From: Seleniivibrio woodruffii
GTDB lineage: Bacteria; Chrysiogenota; Deferribacteres; Deferribacterales; Geovibrionaceae
Assembly (NCBI RefSeq): GCF_004339245.1
Contig: NZ_SMGG01000003.1
Coordinates: forward strand, 337,106 to 401,105
Reading direction: 5' to 3'
Length of the DNA: 64,000 nucleotides
Positions within the stretch are counted from its first letter, which is position 1; each line of letters begins with the position of its first letter. This document shows positions 43,101-52,726 of the stretch, piece after piece. The translations under genes were made by a program, and so were the position numbers. The notes under the pieces are model-generated. The model had not been told where the DNA came from, searched no databases, and saw nothing but the letters and a program-made list of their open reading frames with translations.

Positions 43101-44023
43101 TATGCGTCTTTGTAAATCTCGTCCAGTATCTCTTTTCCGCCGTTGGCCAGAATCTTGTCTGCAAGAGCTTTGCCAAGTGCTTCGGCGTCACGGATGTCGC
43201 CGTTTATGCTCTCTTCGATGAAAACTGAGCCTTCGATGTCGGAAACGATTCCCTTCATGGAGATAACATTGCCGCTGATGACGGAGTGTCCGGCGATGGG
43301 AGCCTGACAGCCGCCTTCGAGTCTGCGCAAGAATGCACGTTCGCATTTGACACGGGTCTCTGTCTCTTCGTGGCGAAGGAAGTTCAGCAGGTTCATCATT
43401 TCGGTGTCGTTCTCACGGATCTCTATGCCGAGGATTCCCTGACAGCATGCGGGGAGCATGAGGTCGACGTTGAAAGTTTCACGGACTCTCTCCTCGAAAC
43501 CGAGGCGGACAAGTCCGGCCTTTGCAAGGATGATACAGTCGTATTCGCCCTTCTCAAGTTTGGCAAGACGGGTGTTGACGTTGCCTCTCAGGTCTTTAAT
43601 GACCAGATCGGGGCGTACTTTTTTAAGCTGAACCTTTCTGCGGAGGCTGCTTGTGCCGACGATTGCGCCTTCGGGCAGTTCTGCAAGGTTGTTGTATTTA
43701 ACTGAAACGAAGCAGTCGTAGGGAGTTTCGCCGATGGGGCTTGCATAGAGCGTCAGACCTTCGGGAAGTTCCATGGGAACGTCCTTCATGCTGTGGACGG
43801 CGATGTCTGCCGTGTTGTCCAGAAGCGCCTGCTCGATCTCTTTAACGAACAGACCTTTTCCGCCGATCTTTGCCAGCGGAACGTCGAGGATGATGTCCCC
43901 TTTGGTCTTTATTACGTTAAGCTCAACCTCAACTCCGTGTCTTTCCATGAGCAGAGCCTTAATGTGTTCTGCCTGCCAGAGTGCGAGGTTGCTGCCTCTT
44001 GTTGCGATGACTACTTTTTTCAT
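43100..44023 (-). CDS. hemC: Hydroxymethylbilane synthase (porphobilinogen deaminase)
   Basis: This 307-residue enzyme polymerises four porphobilinogens. It has ATRGSNLALWQAEHIK, AVHSMKDVP, TSSLRRKVQL, LRGNVNTRL and the cofactor-binding Cys in RRLEGGCQAPI. The ATG overlaps the hemA stop by four bases. Confidence 0.96.
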   Translation of the reverse strand: MKKVVIATRGSNLALWQAEHIKALLMERHGVEVELNVIKTKGDIILDVPLAKIGGKGLFVKEIEQALLDNTADIAVHSMKDVPMELPEGLTLYASPIGETPYDCFVSVKYNNLAELPEGAIVGTSSLRRKVQLKKVRPDLVIKDLRGNVNTRLAKLEKGEYDCIILAKAGLVRLGFEERVRETFNVDLMLPACCQGILGIEIRENDTEMMNLLNFLRHEETETRVKCERAFLRRLEGGCQAPIAGHSVISGNVISMKGIVSDIEGSVFIEESINGDIRDAEALGKALADKILANGGKEILDEIYKDA

Positions 44024-45291
44024 TTCACATCCTCAAGTTCGAATAAGATTTTAAGTGCCTCATCCAGTGAATATTTTCCTTTAACGGCGGAGGCGTTTTT
44101 AAGGTTCTTAAGGGGGGTGTGCAGCACTTTGTTCATGTATGCCGACACGAGGTACTCTATTTTCGCAAGTTCGTTCTTGTCTTCAATTTTGAATTTTGAG
44201 GAGAAGCGTTTCAGTTCCTCCTCTTTTTTGTCCTCAAACTGCTGACGCAGGGATTTGATGACAGGGATTATCTTCATTGATTCCAGCCAGTCATAGAAAG
44301 CTGTAAGGCCGTCCTCGATGTATTCCATGGCCTTTACGGCCTCTTTCTCCCGCTGTTTGCGGTTTGCGTCAACAACGGCCTTAAGGTCGTCTATGCTGTA
44401 AACGTAGGCGTTTTCAAGCTCGTCGATCTTAGGGTCGATGTCTCTGGGAACTGCGATGTCTATGAAGAACATGGGGCGGCGTTTGCGCACCACCATAGCC
44501 TCTTTGACGTCTGCGGCTGTAACCAGCAGGTCGGTTGCGCCTGTGGAGCTTATGACAATGTCCGAATCCGCAAGGCAGGCTTTGAAGCTGCTGAAATCGA
44601 CGGCTGAACCGCCTACCTCGGAGGCCAGCTTCTGGGCTTTTTCAAAAGTTCTGTTGGTAACGGTTATTCCGCCTATTCCGGCGGTGACAAGGTGCTTGGA
44701 TGCCAGTTCGCACATCTCGCCCGCACCGATTATCAGTGCGTGCTTGTCGGAAAGGCTGCCGAAAATCTTTGAAGCCAGTTCCACGGCGGCGTAGCTGACA
44801 GACACGGGGTTTTCGCCTATGCCTGTATAGGTGCGCACCTTTTTAGTGGTTTTGATGGTGTATTCTTCCAGTTTTTTCATGAAGGTTCCGGCTCCGCCGT
44901 AGAGACGGCAGTTTTCGAAGGAATCCTTCACCTGACCGAAGATCTGTGGCTCGCCCATAACGAGGGAATCCAGACCGCTGGCCACACGGAAGATATGGCG
45001 CACGGAGTCCTCTCCGCAGTGGATATAGGTATATTTGCGGAGTTCCGACCTGTCCATTTTGCAGTGTTCGGAGACTATCTCCAGAACGCTCTCAATGTTG
45101 CACAGGAAGTCATCCGTAACAATGTAATATTCCACCCTGTTGCAGGTGGAGATTATCATCGCCTCGTATATCCTGTCGTTATTCATTATCTCCGAATATA
45201 TTTCGGCTAGTTCCGACCCGTCAACGGCAAGGGTTTCCCTTACGCCGACAGGGGCGGTGTTGTGGTTAAGACCTAAAACTGCAAGCTGCAT
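44020..45291 (-). CDS. hemA: Glutamyl-tRNA reductase
   Basis: This 423-residue NADPH-dependent enzyme starts the C5 pathway of tetrapyrrole synthesis from glutamyl-tRNA. It has LNHNTAPVGVRE, the active-site Cys in IISTCNRVEYY, the nucleotide motif GAGEMCELASKHL and a long C-terminal dimerisation helix. It overlaps hemC and lies four bases after the hemX-like gene. Confidence 0.96.
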   Translation of the reverse strand: MQLAVLGLNHNTAPVGVRETLAVDGSELAEIYSEIMNNDRIYEAMIISTCNRVEYYIVTDDFLCNIESVLEIVSEHCKMDRSELRKYTYIHCGEDSVRHIFRVASGLDSLVMGEPQIFGQVKDSFENCRLYGGAGTFMKKLEEYTIKTTKKVRTYTGIGENPVSVSYAAVELASKIFGSLSDKHALIIGAGEMCELASKHLVTAGIGGITVTNRTFEKAQKLASEVGGSAVDFSSFKACLADSDIVISSTGATDLLVTAADVKEAMVVRKRRPMFFIDIAVPRDIDPKIDELENAYVYSIDDLKAVVDANRKQREKEAVKAMEYIEDGLTAFYDWLESMKIIPVIKSLRQQFEDKKEEELKRFSSKFKIEDKNELAKIEYLVSAYMNKVLHTPLKNLKNASAVKGKYSLDEALKILFELEDVK

Positions 45292-45295
45292 TTGT

Positions 45296-46087
45296 TCATC
45301 CCATTACAAAAAAAGCCACACCGACATAAGTGATCAGTACGGAAATAAAACCTATTATGGTTGACAGAGCGGTATGCTTGGGCGAGAGCCCTTTGAGCTG
45401 TTTGTAGAAGGTGATACCGCTGTAGATTATCCATGTTATGATTGCGAAGACCAGCTTAGGGCTGTAGATGTTGATAACGCCGTTGGCATACATCATCCAT
45501 ACAAGACCGGAGAGAAGCCCTATGGTGAAGGTGTAAAATCCGATATAGAGTGTGGTGTTTATCAGTTTGTCGATTGTATCCAGAGGCGGGAAACTGCGGA
45601 AGATTATTCCGAATTTCTTGTTTTTAAGCTGGCGTTCCTGAATGAAATACATTATGCCGCAGACTGTGGACACCATGAAAAAAGCCGTACCGATTATTGT
45701 GAACGGCAGGTGGATATACAGCCAGAAACTTGCGGCGTTGGGGTTTACATACTCAGGCATGCCCCCGGCCAGGCGGGATATCATTATGAAAAGCACGGTC
45801 AGAGGGAAGATGAAAAGACCCAGCGAGACCCGCTTGTATTTGACATACATAAGAACATAAACCAGAAGAAGAGCCAGCGACAGGAACAGAAAAAGACCGC
45901 TCAGAGAGCCGAAGGGGAGCATATGTCTGTCCTTCCAGAGATCGATGAACTGGATGGAGGCAAACACAAGACCAAGAACCGCAAAGGTATTGGTTATTAT
46001 CACCAGCCGCTGATGACCCATGAATATGTATAGTGTGACGTGCAGAAGTGCGAGCACGGCACAGAGGATAGTAAGGTCAAAAAACAT
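45296..46087 (-). CDS. hemX: HemX/CcsA-like integral membrane protein
   Basis: This 263-residue protein has about eight transmembrane helices and the layout of the cytochrome c assembly (CcsA/HemX) family, including a conserved His in the LYIHLPFTIIGTAFF region. The tryptophan-rich WWD motif that defines CcsA haem export is not visible; the corresponding loop reads MMYANGVINIYSPK. This fits HemX, which in Bacillus sits in the hemAXCDBL operon and lowers HemA levels. It is the first gene of the haem operon here. Confidence 0.75.
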   Translation of the reverse strand: MFFDLTILCAVLALLHVTLYIFMGHQRLVIITNTFAVLGLVFASIQFIDLWKDRHMLPFGSLSGLFLFLSLALLLVYVLMYVKYKRVSLGLFIFPLTVLFIMISRLAGGMPEYVNPNAASFWLYIHLPFTIIGTAFFMVSTVCGIMYFIQERQLKNKKFGIIFRSFPPLDTIDKLINTTLYIGFYTFTIGLLSGLVWMMYANGVINIYSPKLVFAIITWIIYSGITFYKQLKGLSPKHTALSTIIGFISVLITYVGVAFFVMG

Positions 46088-46367
46088 TAAACATTGCTCC
46101 GGTGGGGCACGATAAACGCCCGGTTTGTCTTGAGGGGGCTTTGAAACCCCGCAAACTAAATTATATATATCACAGGTATTTTTGAAAGGGAAAAATTATT
46201 AAGTTTTTGAGTAAAAATATTTCATAGCGGCATTTTCTGAGGAAAAGAGGCTCAGAAGGATGAATTTCTTTTTGGTTATCAGCTAAATCCGTCTTATCAA
46301 AAATATTAATGAAGTTTAATCTTGATTTTAATTTAATTTGGACAAAATTCATGTAATGGTATATTTT
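46088..46367. other. Divergent intergenic region, hemX to DUF2156 gene
   Basis: About 280 bases without a gene. It is A/T-rich on the right side. A possible rightward promoter is TTGGAC (46338-46343), a 16-bp spacer and TATATT (46360-46365), which would place the transcript start at or next to the ATG at 46368. GGGGCTTTGAAACCCC (46136-46151) is an imperfect palindrome near hemX. No RNA gene is recognised. Confidence 0.4.
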
Positions 46368-47234
46368 ATGACGGATATGATTGGCACACCTATATCTTTG
46401 GAACAAAAGCCTCTGCTTGAGCCTAAGCTTAAATCGGTTAATATCCCTGTATCTGAATACAGCTTTCAGAACCTTTACCTGTTCAGGGGCAACCATGACT
46501 ACCATGTATTCGATTTCGAAGGCTTCACCTTCATTCAGGGAACAACCTACGACAGTAAAACCCATATAATGCCCGCCTGCGATCTGCGGGATGTACCGGT
46601 TGAAACTCTGAAAAAACTTCAGGAGAGATGCGATTTCTTCTTTCCGGTGTTTGAGGAGTGGGCTGAGTTTTTCAGACAGCACGGAGTGGAGCTGACCTAT
46701 CAGGACGGCGACACGGACTACATATACACCAGCGTAAAGATGTCCACCTATGCCGGACGGAAACTGCATAAGAAGCGCAATCTGCTTAAGCAGTTCACCG
46801 AGAGATATTCGGCAACGGCATTCATGATCACCAAGGACAATATAAAGGATGCGTTCTACATTCTTGACGAATGGCAGAATCAGGCCGACCTGCCCAAGGA
46901 ACAGACCGACTATAAGGCCTGCCACGAGGCGCTGACGCTTTACAAAGAGCTGGGCATCTGCGGCGGAATTTATTATGCGGACAAACAGCCCGCAGGCTTC
47001 ATCCTCGGCGAGGAGCTTACGGACAACACATATGTGATGCATTTTGCCAAGGGCATCACAAAATATAAGGGTATCTATCAGTTTCTCTATAACGACTTTG
47101 CATCAATTCTGCCGAAACGCTATGAATTCATAAACTTTGAGCAGGATCTGGGCAGCACAGCCCTTCGGGTTGCAAAGACCAGCTATGTTCCCGACGTTCT
47201 GGTGAAAAAATACAGGATGCGTTTCATCCCGTAA
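46368..47234 (+). CDS. DUF2156 (phosphatidylglycerol lysyltransferase C-terminal-like) protein
   Basis: This 288-residue soluble protein has the tandem-GNAT plan of the DUF2156/LPG-synthase C-terminal family: FQNLYLFRGNHDYHV, GRKLHKKRNLLKQF, a GGIYYADKQPAGFILGEEL acyl/aminoacyl core and FINFEQDLGSTALRVAKTSYVP. In MprF this domain moves an aminoacyl group from tRNA to a lipid. Stand-alone copies without the flippase are common and mostly uncharacterised. No Shine-Dalgarno is visible before any candidate ATG (46368 or 46377), so the start is uncertain and the mRNA may be leaderless. Confidence 0.72.
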   Translation: MTDMIGTPISLEQKPLLEPKLKSVNIPVSEYSFQNLYLFRGNHDYHVFDFEGFTFIQGTTYDSKTHIMPACDLRDVPVETLKKLQERCDFFFPVFEEWAEFFRQHGVELTYQDGDTDYIYTSVKMSTYAGRKLHKKRNLLKQFTERYSATAFMITKDNIKDAFYILDEWQNQADLPKEQTDYKACHEALTLYKELGICGGIYYADKQPAGFILGEELTDNTYVMHFAKGITKYKGIYQFLYNDFASILPKRYEFINFEQDLGSTALRVAKTSYVPDVLVKKYRMRFIP

Positions 47235-47979
47235 TAAGAAGCAGAACGGCGAACACTATCACCGTTGCGGATACGAACCTCTTCACAAAAACATTTCCGG
47301 CTTTAATCGAGAATTTCACTGATATTATTGCGCCTAGCGCCATTCCTCCGCCAAGAAGTATCCCGTCCAGCCAGACAACTTTGCCGTGATAGATGAACAC
47401 TGCAAGGGAAAAGACTGCGGTTGTGATGTTCATGAACATCTTTATTGAATTTCCCCTGATGTAGTCCAGACCGGACATGACACAGCATGCGAGGATCAGA
47501 AATCCCACTCCCGCCTGAATGAATCCGCTGTATATCCCCATCAGAAAATAGAGAACGGAGAGCAGAGCCACCGTTGAAGGGGTAGTTTCTATATCTTCCA
47601 GCTTTTTGTCCGAAACGGGCTTGAAAAAGGTTACAAGGGTCATGATGACCATAAAGAATGCGAGATATTTCCTGAAAGCATCCTCCGCAATCACCGTTGC
47701 CAGATATGAACCAAGCAGTGCGCCGGCAATGGATGGCAGAAAGGATACCTTTGCCATTTTAACGGGGAAATAGCCCATGGTGCGGAACTTATTGAATCCG
47801 AACACCGACTGGATGAAAATGCCCAGCCTGTTGGTTCCGTTGGCTATTGTGGGGTCAAGCCCTGTGAAGATCAGCAGTGGGGTGGTCAGAAATGAGCCGC
47901 CGCCCGCCATGGTGTTTATAAATCCGGCGAAAGCCCCGAAAAGAGGTAGAATGATATATTTCAGTAATTCCATGTCCAT
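47224..47979 (-). CDS. TauE/SafE family (DUF81) membrane permease
   Basis: This 251-residue protein has seven or eight hydrophobic helices and the two family repeats, seen as GAFAGFINTMAGGGSFLTTPLLIF and IYSGFIQAGVGFLILACC. Characterised members export sulfite, sulfoacetate or other organosulfur anions. The substrate is unknown here. It is convergent with the DUF2156 gene (11-base overlap of ends) and divergent from nth. Confidence 0.85.
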   Translation of the reverse strand: MDMELLKYIILPLFGAFAGFINTMAGGGSFLTTPLLIFTGLDPTIANGTNRLGIFIQSVFGFNKFRTMGYFPVKMAKVSFLPSIAGALLGSYLATVIAEDAFRKYLAFFMVIMTLVTFFKPVSDKKLEDIETTPSTVALLSVLYFLMGIYSGFIQAGVGFLILACCVMSGLDYIRGNSIKMFMNITTAVFSLAVFIYHGKVVWLDGILLGGGMALGAIISVKFSIKAGNVFVKRFVSATVIVFAVLLLITG

Positions 47980-48040
47980 ATTGGATTTTACGCAAAAAAA
48001 CTCTTTAAACGCAAATATAAAAAGAATAAATTATAAGCTT

Positions 48041-48673
48041 ATGGATAAACAGCAGCTCTCACAAATCTTCGAAAACTATCTGGCCGGGAACTGGGCACAC
48101 GCAAGGTGCTCTCTTAACTATGAAAATCCTTTTCAGCTTATCTGCGCCACGGCTCTTTCGGCGCAGTGCACCGACAAGCGGGTGAACGAAATAACTCCGA
48201 ATCTTTTCAGGGCTTATCCCGACGCATTCGCCCTTGCCAATGCGGACTATGACAGCGTAGCCGCCATTGTGAAGAGTGCGGGGCTGTATCAGACCAAGGC
48301 GAAGAACCTCATAAGCATGGCGAAAGCGCTTGTTGAGCGGCACGGCGGAGAGGTTCCTGACACAATGGAGGAGCTTACGGCTCTGGCGGGAGTGGGCAGA
48401 AAGACCGCAAATGTTATCCTCGGCAACATCTGGCACAGGCCGGGGGTTGTTGTGGATACACATGTTAAAAGGATTTCAAACAGGCTGGGACTGGTGAACA
48501 GCGACGACCCTGTTAAGATAGAAAGAGAGCTGGAACAGCTCATCGATGGCGAAAATCACTGTATCTGGGGACACAGATGCATCAGCTTCGGGCGGGAGAT
48601 ATGCACCGCCAAAAGTCCAAAATGCACAATATGCGGGGTAAAGGATGTCTGCAAATACTACGCTTCACTTTGA
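48041..48673 (+). CDS. nth: Endonuclease III
   Basis: This 210-residue DNA glycosylase/AP lyase removes oxidised pyrimidines. It has the helix-hairpin-helix LAGVGRKTANVIL with the catalytic Lys, the catalytic Asp in VVDTHVKRISNRLG, and the [4Fe-4S] cysteines spaced C-x6-C-x2-C-x5-C at the C-terminus. The ATG at 48041 fits the family start. Its 3' end overlaps larC by 29 bases. Confidence 0.95.
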   Translation: MDKQQLSQIFENYLAGNWAHARCSLNYENPFQLICATALSAQCTDKRVNEITPNLFRAYPDAFALANADYDSVAAIVKSAGLYQTKAKNLISMAKALVERHGGEVPDTMEELTALAGVGRKTANVILGNIWHRPGVVVDTHVKRISNRLGLVNSDDPVKIERELEQLIDGENHCIWGHRCISFGREICTAKSPKCTICGVKDVCKYYASL

Positions 48674-49796
48674 TATAGTTTCGGGAATTTCAGGGGATAT
48701 GTCCGTGGGGGTGCTCTGCGGGCTGGGACTGGATATTTCAGAAGGCGCAAAACTGGTTTCGGATATGACAGGGGTCAGCATAGGCGCATGGGTTGAGCAG
48801 GCGGACGTTTCCGGCGTTATGTGCGGACGGCTGAAGCTTGATCTGCCCCATGAGCATGCACACAGAACCATGAAGGACATACGGGAGATGCTCGGAAGGT
48901 CGGCATTTTCCGAACAGGTTAAAAAGGATGCCGTAGGGATCTTTCAGATAATTGCGGATGCCGAGGGAGCTGTCCACGGGATGGATCCTGAGAAGGTGCA
49001 TTTCCACGAGGTGGGCGCACTGGATTCAATATTCGACATTGCCGTGTTTGCATACGGAGTGGAGAAGCTGGGGATAAAGCGGATAACTTCGTCGCTGCCT
49101 GTTCTGGGCTGCGGATTTGTTAAAATGGCTCACGGAACCATGCCTGTGCCCGCACCTGCGGTTCTGAAAATTCTGGAAGGAGTGGCAATAGCCCCCTCTT
49201 CCGAGCAGACGGAGATGACGACACCTACCGGAGCCGCCATCCTGAAATATTATGTGAAAGACTATGGCACTTTCGCCGGAAAGATAATAAACACCGCCTT
49301 TTCAACAGGCACGAAAACATTCATGACAGTGCCGAATATGCTGAGGGGCATTTTGCTTGAGAGAGTTTCTCAGAGCGACCTTGTTATGGCGGAGACCAGC
49401 ATCGACGACTGCACAGGGGAGATGATGGGGCGGCTGTATGAACTTTTTAAAGGCATCGCACACGATGTCACCCTCACTCAGTCCATAGGCAAGAAGAACA
49501 GACCCGTTTATCTGCTGAACGTTCTCTGCTCTCGCCCAAATCTGGAGAAGGTTGCCGAGATACTCTTTGCCAACACCTCAACCGCCGGACTGCGCCACTA
49601 TCCAGTGGACAGGATAATCATGGACAGACACATGGAAGAGACGGAGGTTTTGGGGGAAAAGGTGGCTGTGAAGGTTCTGGAATACGGGGATATAAAAAAA
49701 TTCAGCCCCGAATGGGACGACTGCGTGCGTGTGTCTGAAAAACTGGGGATGCCTGCATCAAAAATCTATGAAATGGCCAAAGCCATGTATTATTGA
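48645..49796 (+). CDS. larC: Nickel-pincer cofactor biosynthesis protein LarC
   Basis: This 383-residue protein matches LarC, the CTP-dependent cyclometallase that inserts nickel to complete the pincer cofactor of lactate racemase-type enzymes. It has FDIVSGISGDM, a PHEHAHR histidine segment, VHFHEVGALDSIFD, GTMPVPAPAVLKIL and TTPTGAAILK. In the Lactobacillus system LarC is split by a frameshift; here it is a single chain. LarB, LarE and a LarA-like enzyme are not in the window. The ATG lies inside the end of nth, so expression is coupled. Confidence 0.87.
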   Translation: MSANTTLHFDIVSGISGDMSVGVLCGLGLDISEGAKLVSDMTGVSIGAWVEQADVSGVMCGRLKLDLPHEHAHRTMKDIREMLGRSAFSEQVKKDAVGIFQIIADAEGAVHGMDPEKVHFHEVGALDSIFDIAVFAYGVEKLGIKRITSSLPVLGCGFVKMAHGTMPVPAPAVLKILEGVAIAPSSEQTEMTTPTGAAILKYYVKDYGTFAGKIINTAFSTGTKTFMTVPNMLRGILLERVSQSDLVMAETSIDDCTGEMMGRLYELFKGIAHDVTLTQSIGKKNRPVYLLNVLCSRPNLEKVAEILFANTSTAGLRHYPVDRIIMDRHMEETEVLGEKVAVKVLEYGDIKKFSPEWDDCVRVSEKLGMPASKIYEMAKAMYY

Positions 49797-52675
49797 TAAA
49801 GAGTGCGGCCGCTTAAAAGAAGCTCCATAAAAGCATCGCAGGACAGCGGTCTGCTGAAGAAATATCCCTGAATGCCGTCGCAGCCGTGCTCACGGCAGAA
49901 ATCAAGCTGTTCCTGCGTTTCCACTCCCTCTGCAACGACCTGAAGGTTAAGACCTTTCGCCAGATTTATGATGGCGGTGGAAATGGCTATGTCGTCCGTA
50001 TCGTCGGGGATATCCTTAATGAACTGTCTGTCGACCTTAAGAACGTGTATGGGGAATTTTTTCAGATAACTGAGAGATGAATAGCCTGTGCCGAAATCAT
50101 CGATGGATATCTTAACCCCCCTCTGAACCAGATGCGCCAGAGCGATTATTGTCGTCTGAATATCCTCCATCATGGTGTTCTCGGTTATTTCAAGCCCCAG
50201 AAGGCGGGGGTCTATCCCTGTTGAATCTATTATTCCGCAGACGCTGTCTATGAGGTTCTCGTCCCTGAACTGTCTTGCGGAGAGGTTTACCGCTACGTCT
50301 AAGTCTTTAAATCCGAGTTTGTGCCATTTTACGGCATCTTCGCAGGCTTTGTTAAGAACGAACCTGCCTATGGCGATAATGTGTCCGGTCTCTTCCGCAA
50401 CGGGTATGAAATCCTGCGGGGAAACTATCCGTCCATCCTTGTTCCAGCGGATGAGTGCTTCCGCTCCGGTGACCCTGCCGGTGGACAGGCTTACCTTCGG
50501 CTGATACACGAGGTCGAACTCTCCCTGCTGAACGGCTCTGCGCAGTTCCCTTTCCAGACTTACACGGGTCTGCACCTTTTCGTTCATATTCTTGGTGAAG
50601 AGCTGATATCCGTTCTTGCCCGTCTCTTTAACACGGTACATGGCGAGGTCGGCGTTCTTCACCATGGTGAGAACGTCCTCTCCGTCGTCAGGATACATTG
50701 TGATTCCCAGACTTGCGTTTATGAAAAACTCATTGCCGCCCACAGATATGGGGCGTGCAAATTCGGCGAGGATGCGTCTTGCTGTTTCAACGGCGTTGGC
50801 TTCGGTCAGGATGTCCTGAAGGATGAGCATGAACTCGTCTCCGCCCAGCCTTGCCACTGTGTCCTCCTGACGGACGCACTTTTTCAGGATGTCTGCAACC
50901 TTCTGAAGCAGAATATCGCCCACATGGTGTCCCATGGTGTCGTTAACGTTCTTGAAGTTGTCAAGATCGATGAAAATTACCGCAACCCTCTGGTTGTGGC
51001 GTTTTGCGAATGCAATGGCCATCTCCAGACGGTCGTTGAAGAGCTGGCGGTTCGGAAGTCCTGTCAGGGTGTCGTGATGAGCCTGATATTTCAGCTTCTC
51101 CTCCCCCTGCTTAACCTCCGATATGTCGTGGAACACTGCCACAAAATGGGTTATGTTGCCGAATTCGTCCCTTATGGCGTTAATTGAGAGCCATTCGGGG
51201 TAGGCATCGCCGTTTTTGCGGCGGTTCCATATTTCGCCAGACCATGTCCCCTTGGTTATGAGGTTTCCCCACATTATCTTGTAGAAGTCCTCGTCGTGTT
51301 TGTCGGATTTCAGTATTCTGGGAGTCTTGCCGATGACCTCTTCCGGCTCGTAGCCCGTTATCTCCGTGAAAGCCGGATTAACCTTCTGGATGGTTCCGAA
51401 GCAGTCGGTGACCGTTATCCCCTCTATGGTATTCTCTATGACGCTGGCGGCCAGAAGAAGCTGACGCTCCTTCTCGATACGCTCGTCGATCTCGTTCATA
51501 AGCTGCATGTTGACCTTGTTCAGCTCGTCGGTTCTCTTGTCCACGAGGATCTCAAGGTGGTTGCGGTACTTTTCAAGTTCGCTTTCCGAGCGTTTGCGGT
51601 CGGTGATGTCCAGTGCGTATTCTATCATCTGAACCAGTTCACCCTTTTCGTTGAAAACCGGCTGTCCGTGTATCTCGTAATACTTGCGCTGGTTATCGCT
51701 GTCGAAGTGTATATGGACGCAGCTGAAAGGCTGTTTTGTCTTTTTAACTGTGTGCAGAGGACATTCGAAGTCCTCCATAAAGCAGGGATAGTTGCTTTTG
51801 CGCAGAAGCTCGTGGCATTTCACTCCCGTGCGGTAGCCGGATGCGCTGTTGGCTATCACAACCTCCATGGTTTTAACGTTAATAACGAAGAAGGGGTGGG
51901 AGATTGATTCGAGGATATGGTGGAGGAAGTTAAGCTGTTTCGAGAGCGCATCATGGGCAAGTTTTTTGTCGGTGACATCGGTTATTGAGCAGATGAAGCC
52001 CTTTATCCTCTCTTTTCCATCTCTGACATAGCTCCATGCAAACTCGACGTGGATAACACTGCCGTCTTTTTTGTGGTGTCTGTGGGTAAATTTTGTGGGC
52101 AGAGCCTCTGTCTGCGCCGCAAGCTGAAGATTGTTCACAACGAATCTGCCGCTCTGCTCATCCATGAGAATGGCGAGACTCCGGCCTTTCAGTTCCTCAG
52201 GTTTATAGCCGTATATCTCCTGAATGGCTTTGTTTGCTGAGAGGATGCGGCATTCGGTGTCCAGCTCGATAACCCCGCCTGGCAGGGTGGAAAGTATGGT
52301 TTCCAGACGGCTCTCGGATTCGGCGTTGGCCGATATGTCGGTGAGGTAGCCGGTTATCTGCATTGATTCATTGTATATACTGAAAAAAGCCTGAGCGGTG
52401 ATTATCTTGCCTGATTTGCAGATCAGCCGGAACTCGTGCAGATAACAGCGTCCGGTGGTGCTTTCCAGTCCGGCTATAACGTCTGGCAGATCAGATTTAT
52501 GGATGATATCGGTGAGAAAAAGCCCGTGTTTAAGATCGTCCTGAGTGTATCCGGTGACAGATTCGGAGCTTGAGGAAAGATAGTCAAAAGGATATCCTGC
52601 TTCCAGACGGATGCCGAAAAAAACGATATTTCCTTTGCTGAAGAGATCAATGAAGCAACTGTCCATATTTTCCAT
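49790..52675 (-). CDS. Multi-PAS GGDEF-EAL protein (c-di-GMP turnover)
   Basis: This 961-residue protein has four PAS-type sensor domains in the first ~560 residues (starts near residues 15, 125, 255 and 415, the last with PAC-like WNRRKNGDAYPEW), then a diguanylate cyclase domain with intact GGDEF (RLGGDEFML) and a phosphodiesterase domain with intact EALIRW, EITENTM and DDFGTGYSSL motifs. Both activities look possible. The third PAS has a CHELLRKSNYPC..C cysteine pattern. There are no transmembrane segments. The start at 52675 has AGGA about 9 bases upstream. It is the last gene of the chemosensory cluster and may be its output. Confidence 0.88.
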   Translation of the reverse strand: MENMDSCFIDLFSKGNIVFFGIRLEAGYPFDYLSSSSESVTGYTQDDLKHGLFLTDIIHKSDLPDVIAGLESTTGRCYLHEFRLICKSGKIITAQAFFSIYNESMQITGYLTDISANAESESRLETILSTLPGGVIELDTECRILSANKAIQEIYGYKPEELKGRSLAILMDEQSGRFVVNNLQLAAQTEALPTKFTHRHHKKDGSVIHVEFAWSYVRDGKERIKGFICSITDVTDKKLAHDALSKQLNFLHHILESISHPFFVINVKTMEVVIANSASGYRTGVKCHELLRKSNYPCFMEDFECPLHTVKKTKQPFSCVHIHFDSDNQRKYYEIHGQPVFNEKGELVQMIEYALDITDRKRSESELEKYRNHLEILVDKRTDELNKVNMQLMNEIDERIEKERQLLLAASVIENTIEGITVTDCFGTIQKVNPAFTEITGYEPEEVIGKTPRILKSDKHDEDFYKIMWGNLITKGTWSGEIWNRRKNGDAYPEWLSINAIRDEFGNITHFVAVFHDISEVKQGEEKLKYQAHHDTLTGLPNRQLFNDRLEMAIAFAKRHNQRVAVIFIDLDNFKNVNDTMGHHVGDILLQKVADILKKCVRQEDTVARLGGDEFMLILQDILTEANAVETARRILAEFARPISVGGNEFFINASLGITMYPDDGEDVLTMVKNADLAMYRVKETGKNGYQLFTKNMNEKVQTRVSLERELRRAVQQGEFDLVYQPKVSLSTGRVTGAEALIRWNKDGRIVSPQDFIPVAEETGHIIAIGRFVLNKACEDAVKWHKLGFKDLDVAVNLSARQFRDENLIDSVCGIIDSTGIDPRLLGLEITENTMMEDIQTTIIALAHLVQRGVKISIDDFGTGYSSLSYLKKFPIHVLKVDRQFIKDIPDDTDDIAISTAIINLAKGLNLQVVAEGVETQEQLDFCREHGCDGIQGYFFSRPLSCDAFMELLLSGRTLYQ

Positions 52676-52726
52676 CAGAATAATCCTATTTGAATCTATC
52701 AGAAAGGCAGAGCCGCCGCAAGCCAA

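Noticed and set aside
46136-46151. GGGG/CCCC palindrome as a terminator near hemX
   Set aside because: The stem is short and no T-run follows on either strand; no gene ends there.
50321-51187. Plus-strand open frame of 288 codons inside the GGDEF-EAL gene
   Set aside because: The minus-strand frame has intact GGDEF and EAL motifs; the plus frame shows no known domain or ribosome site.
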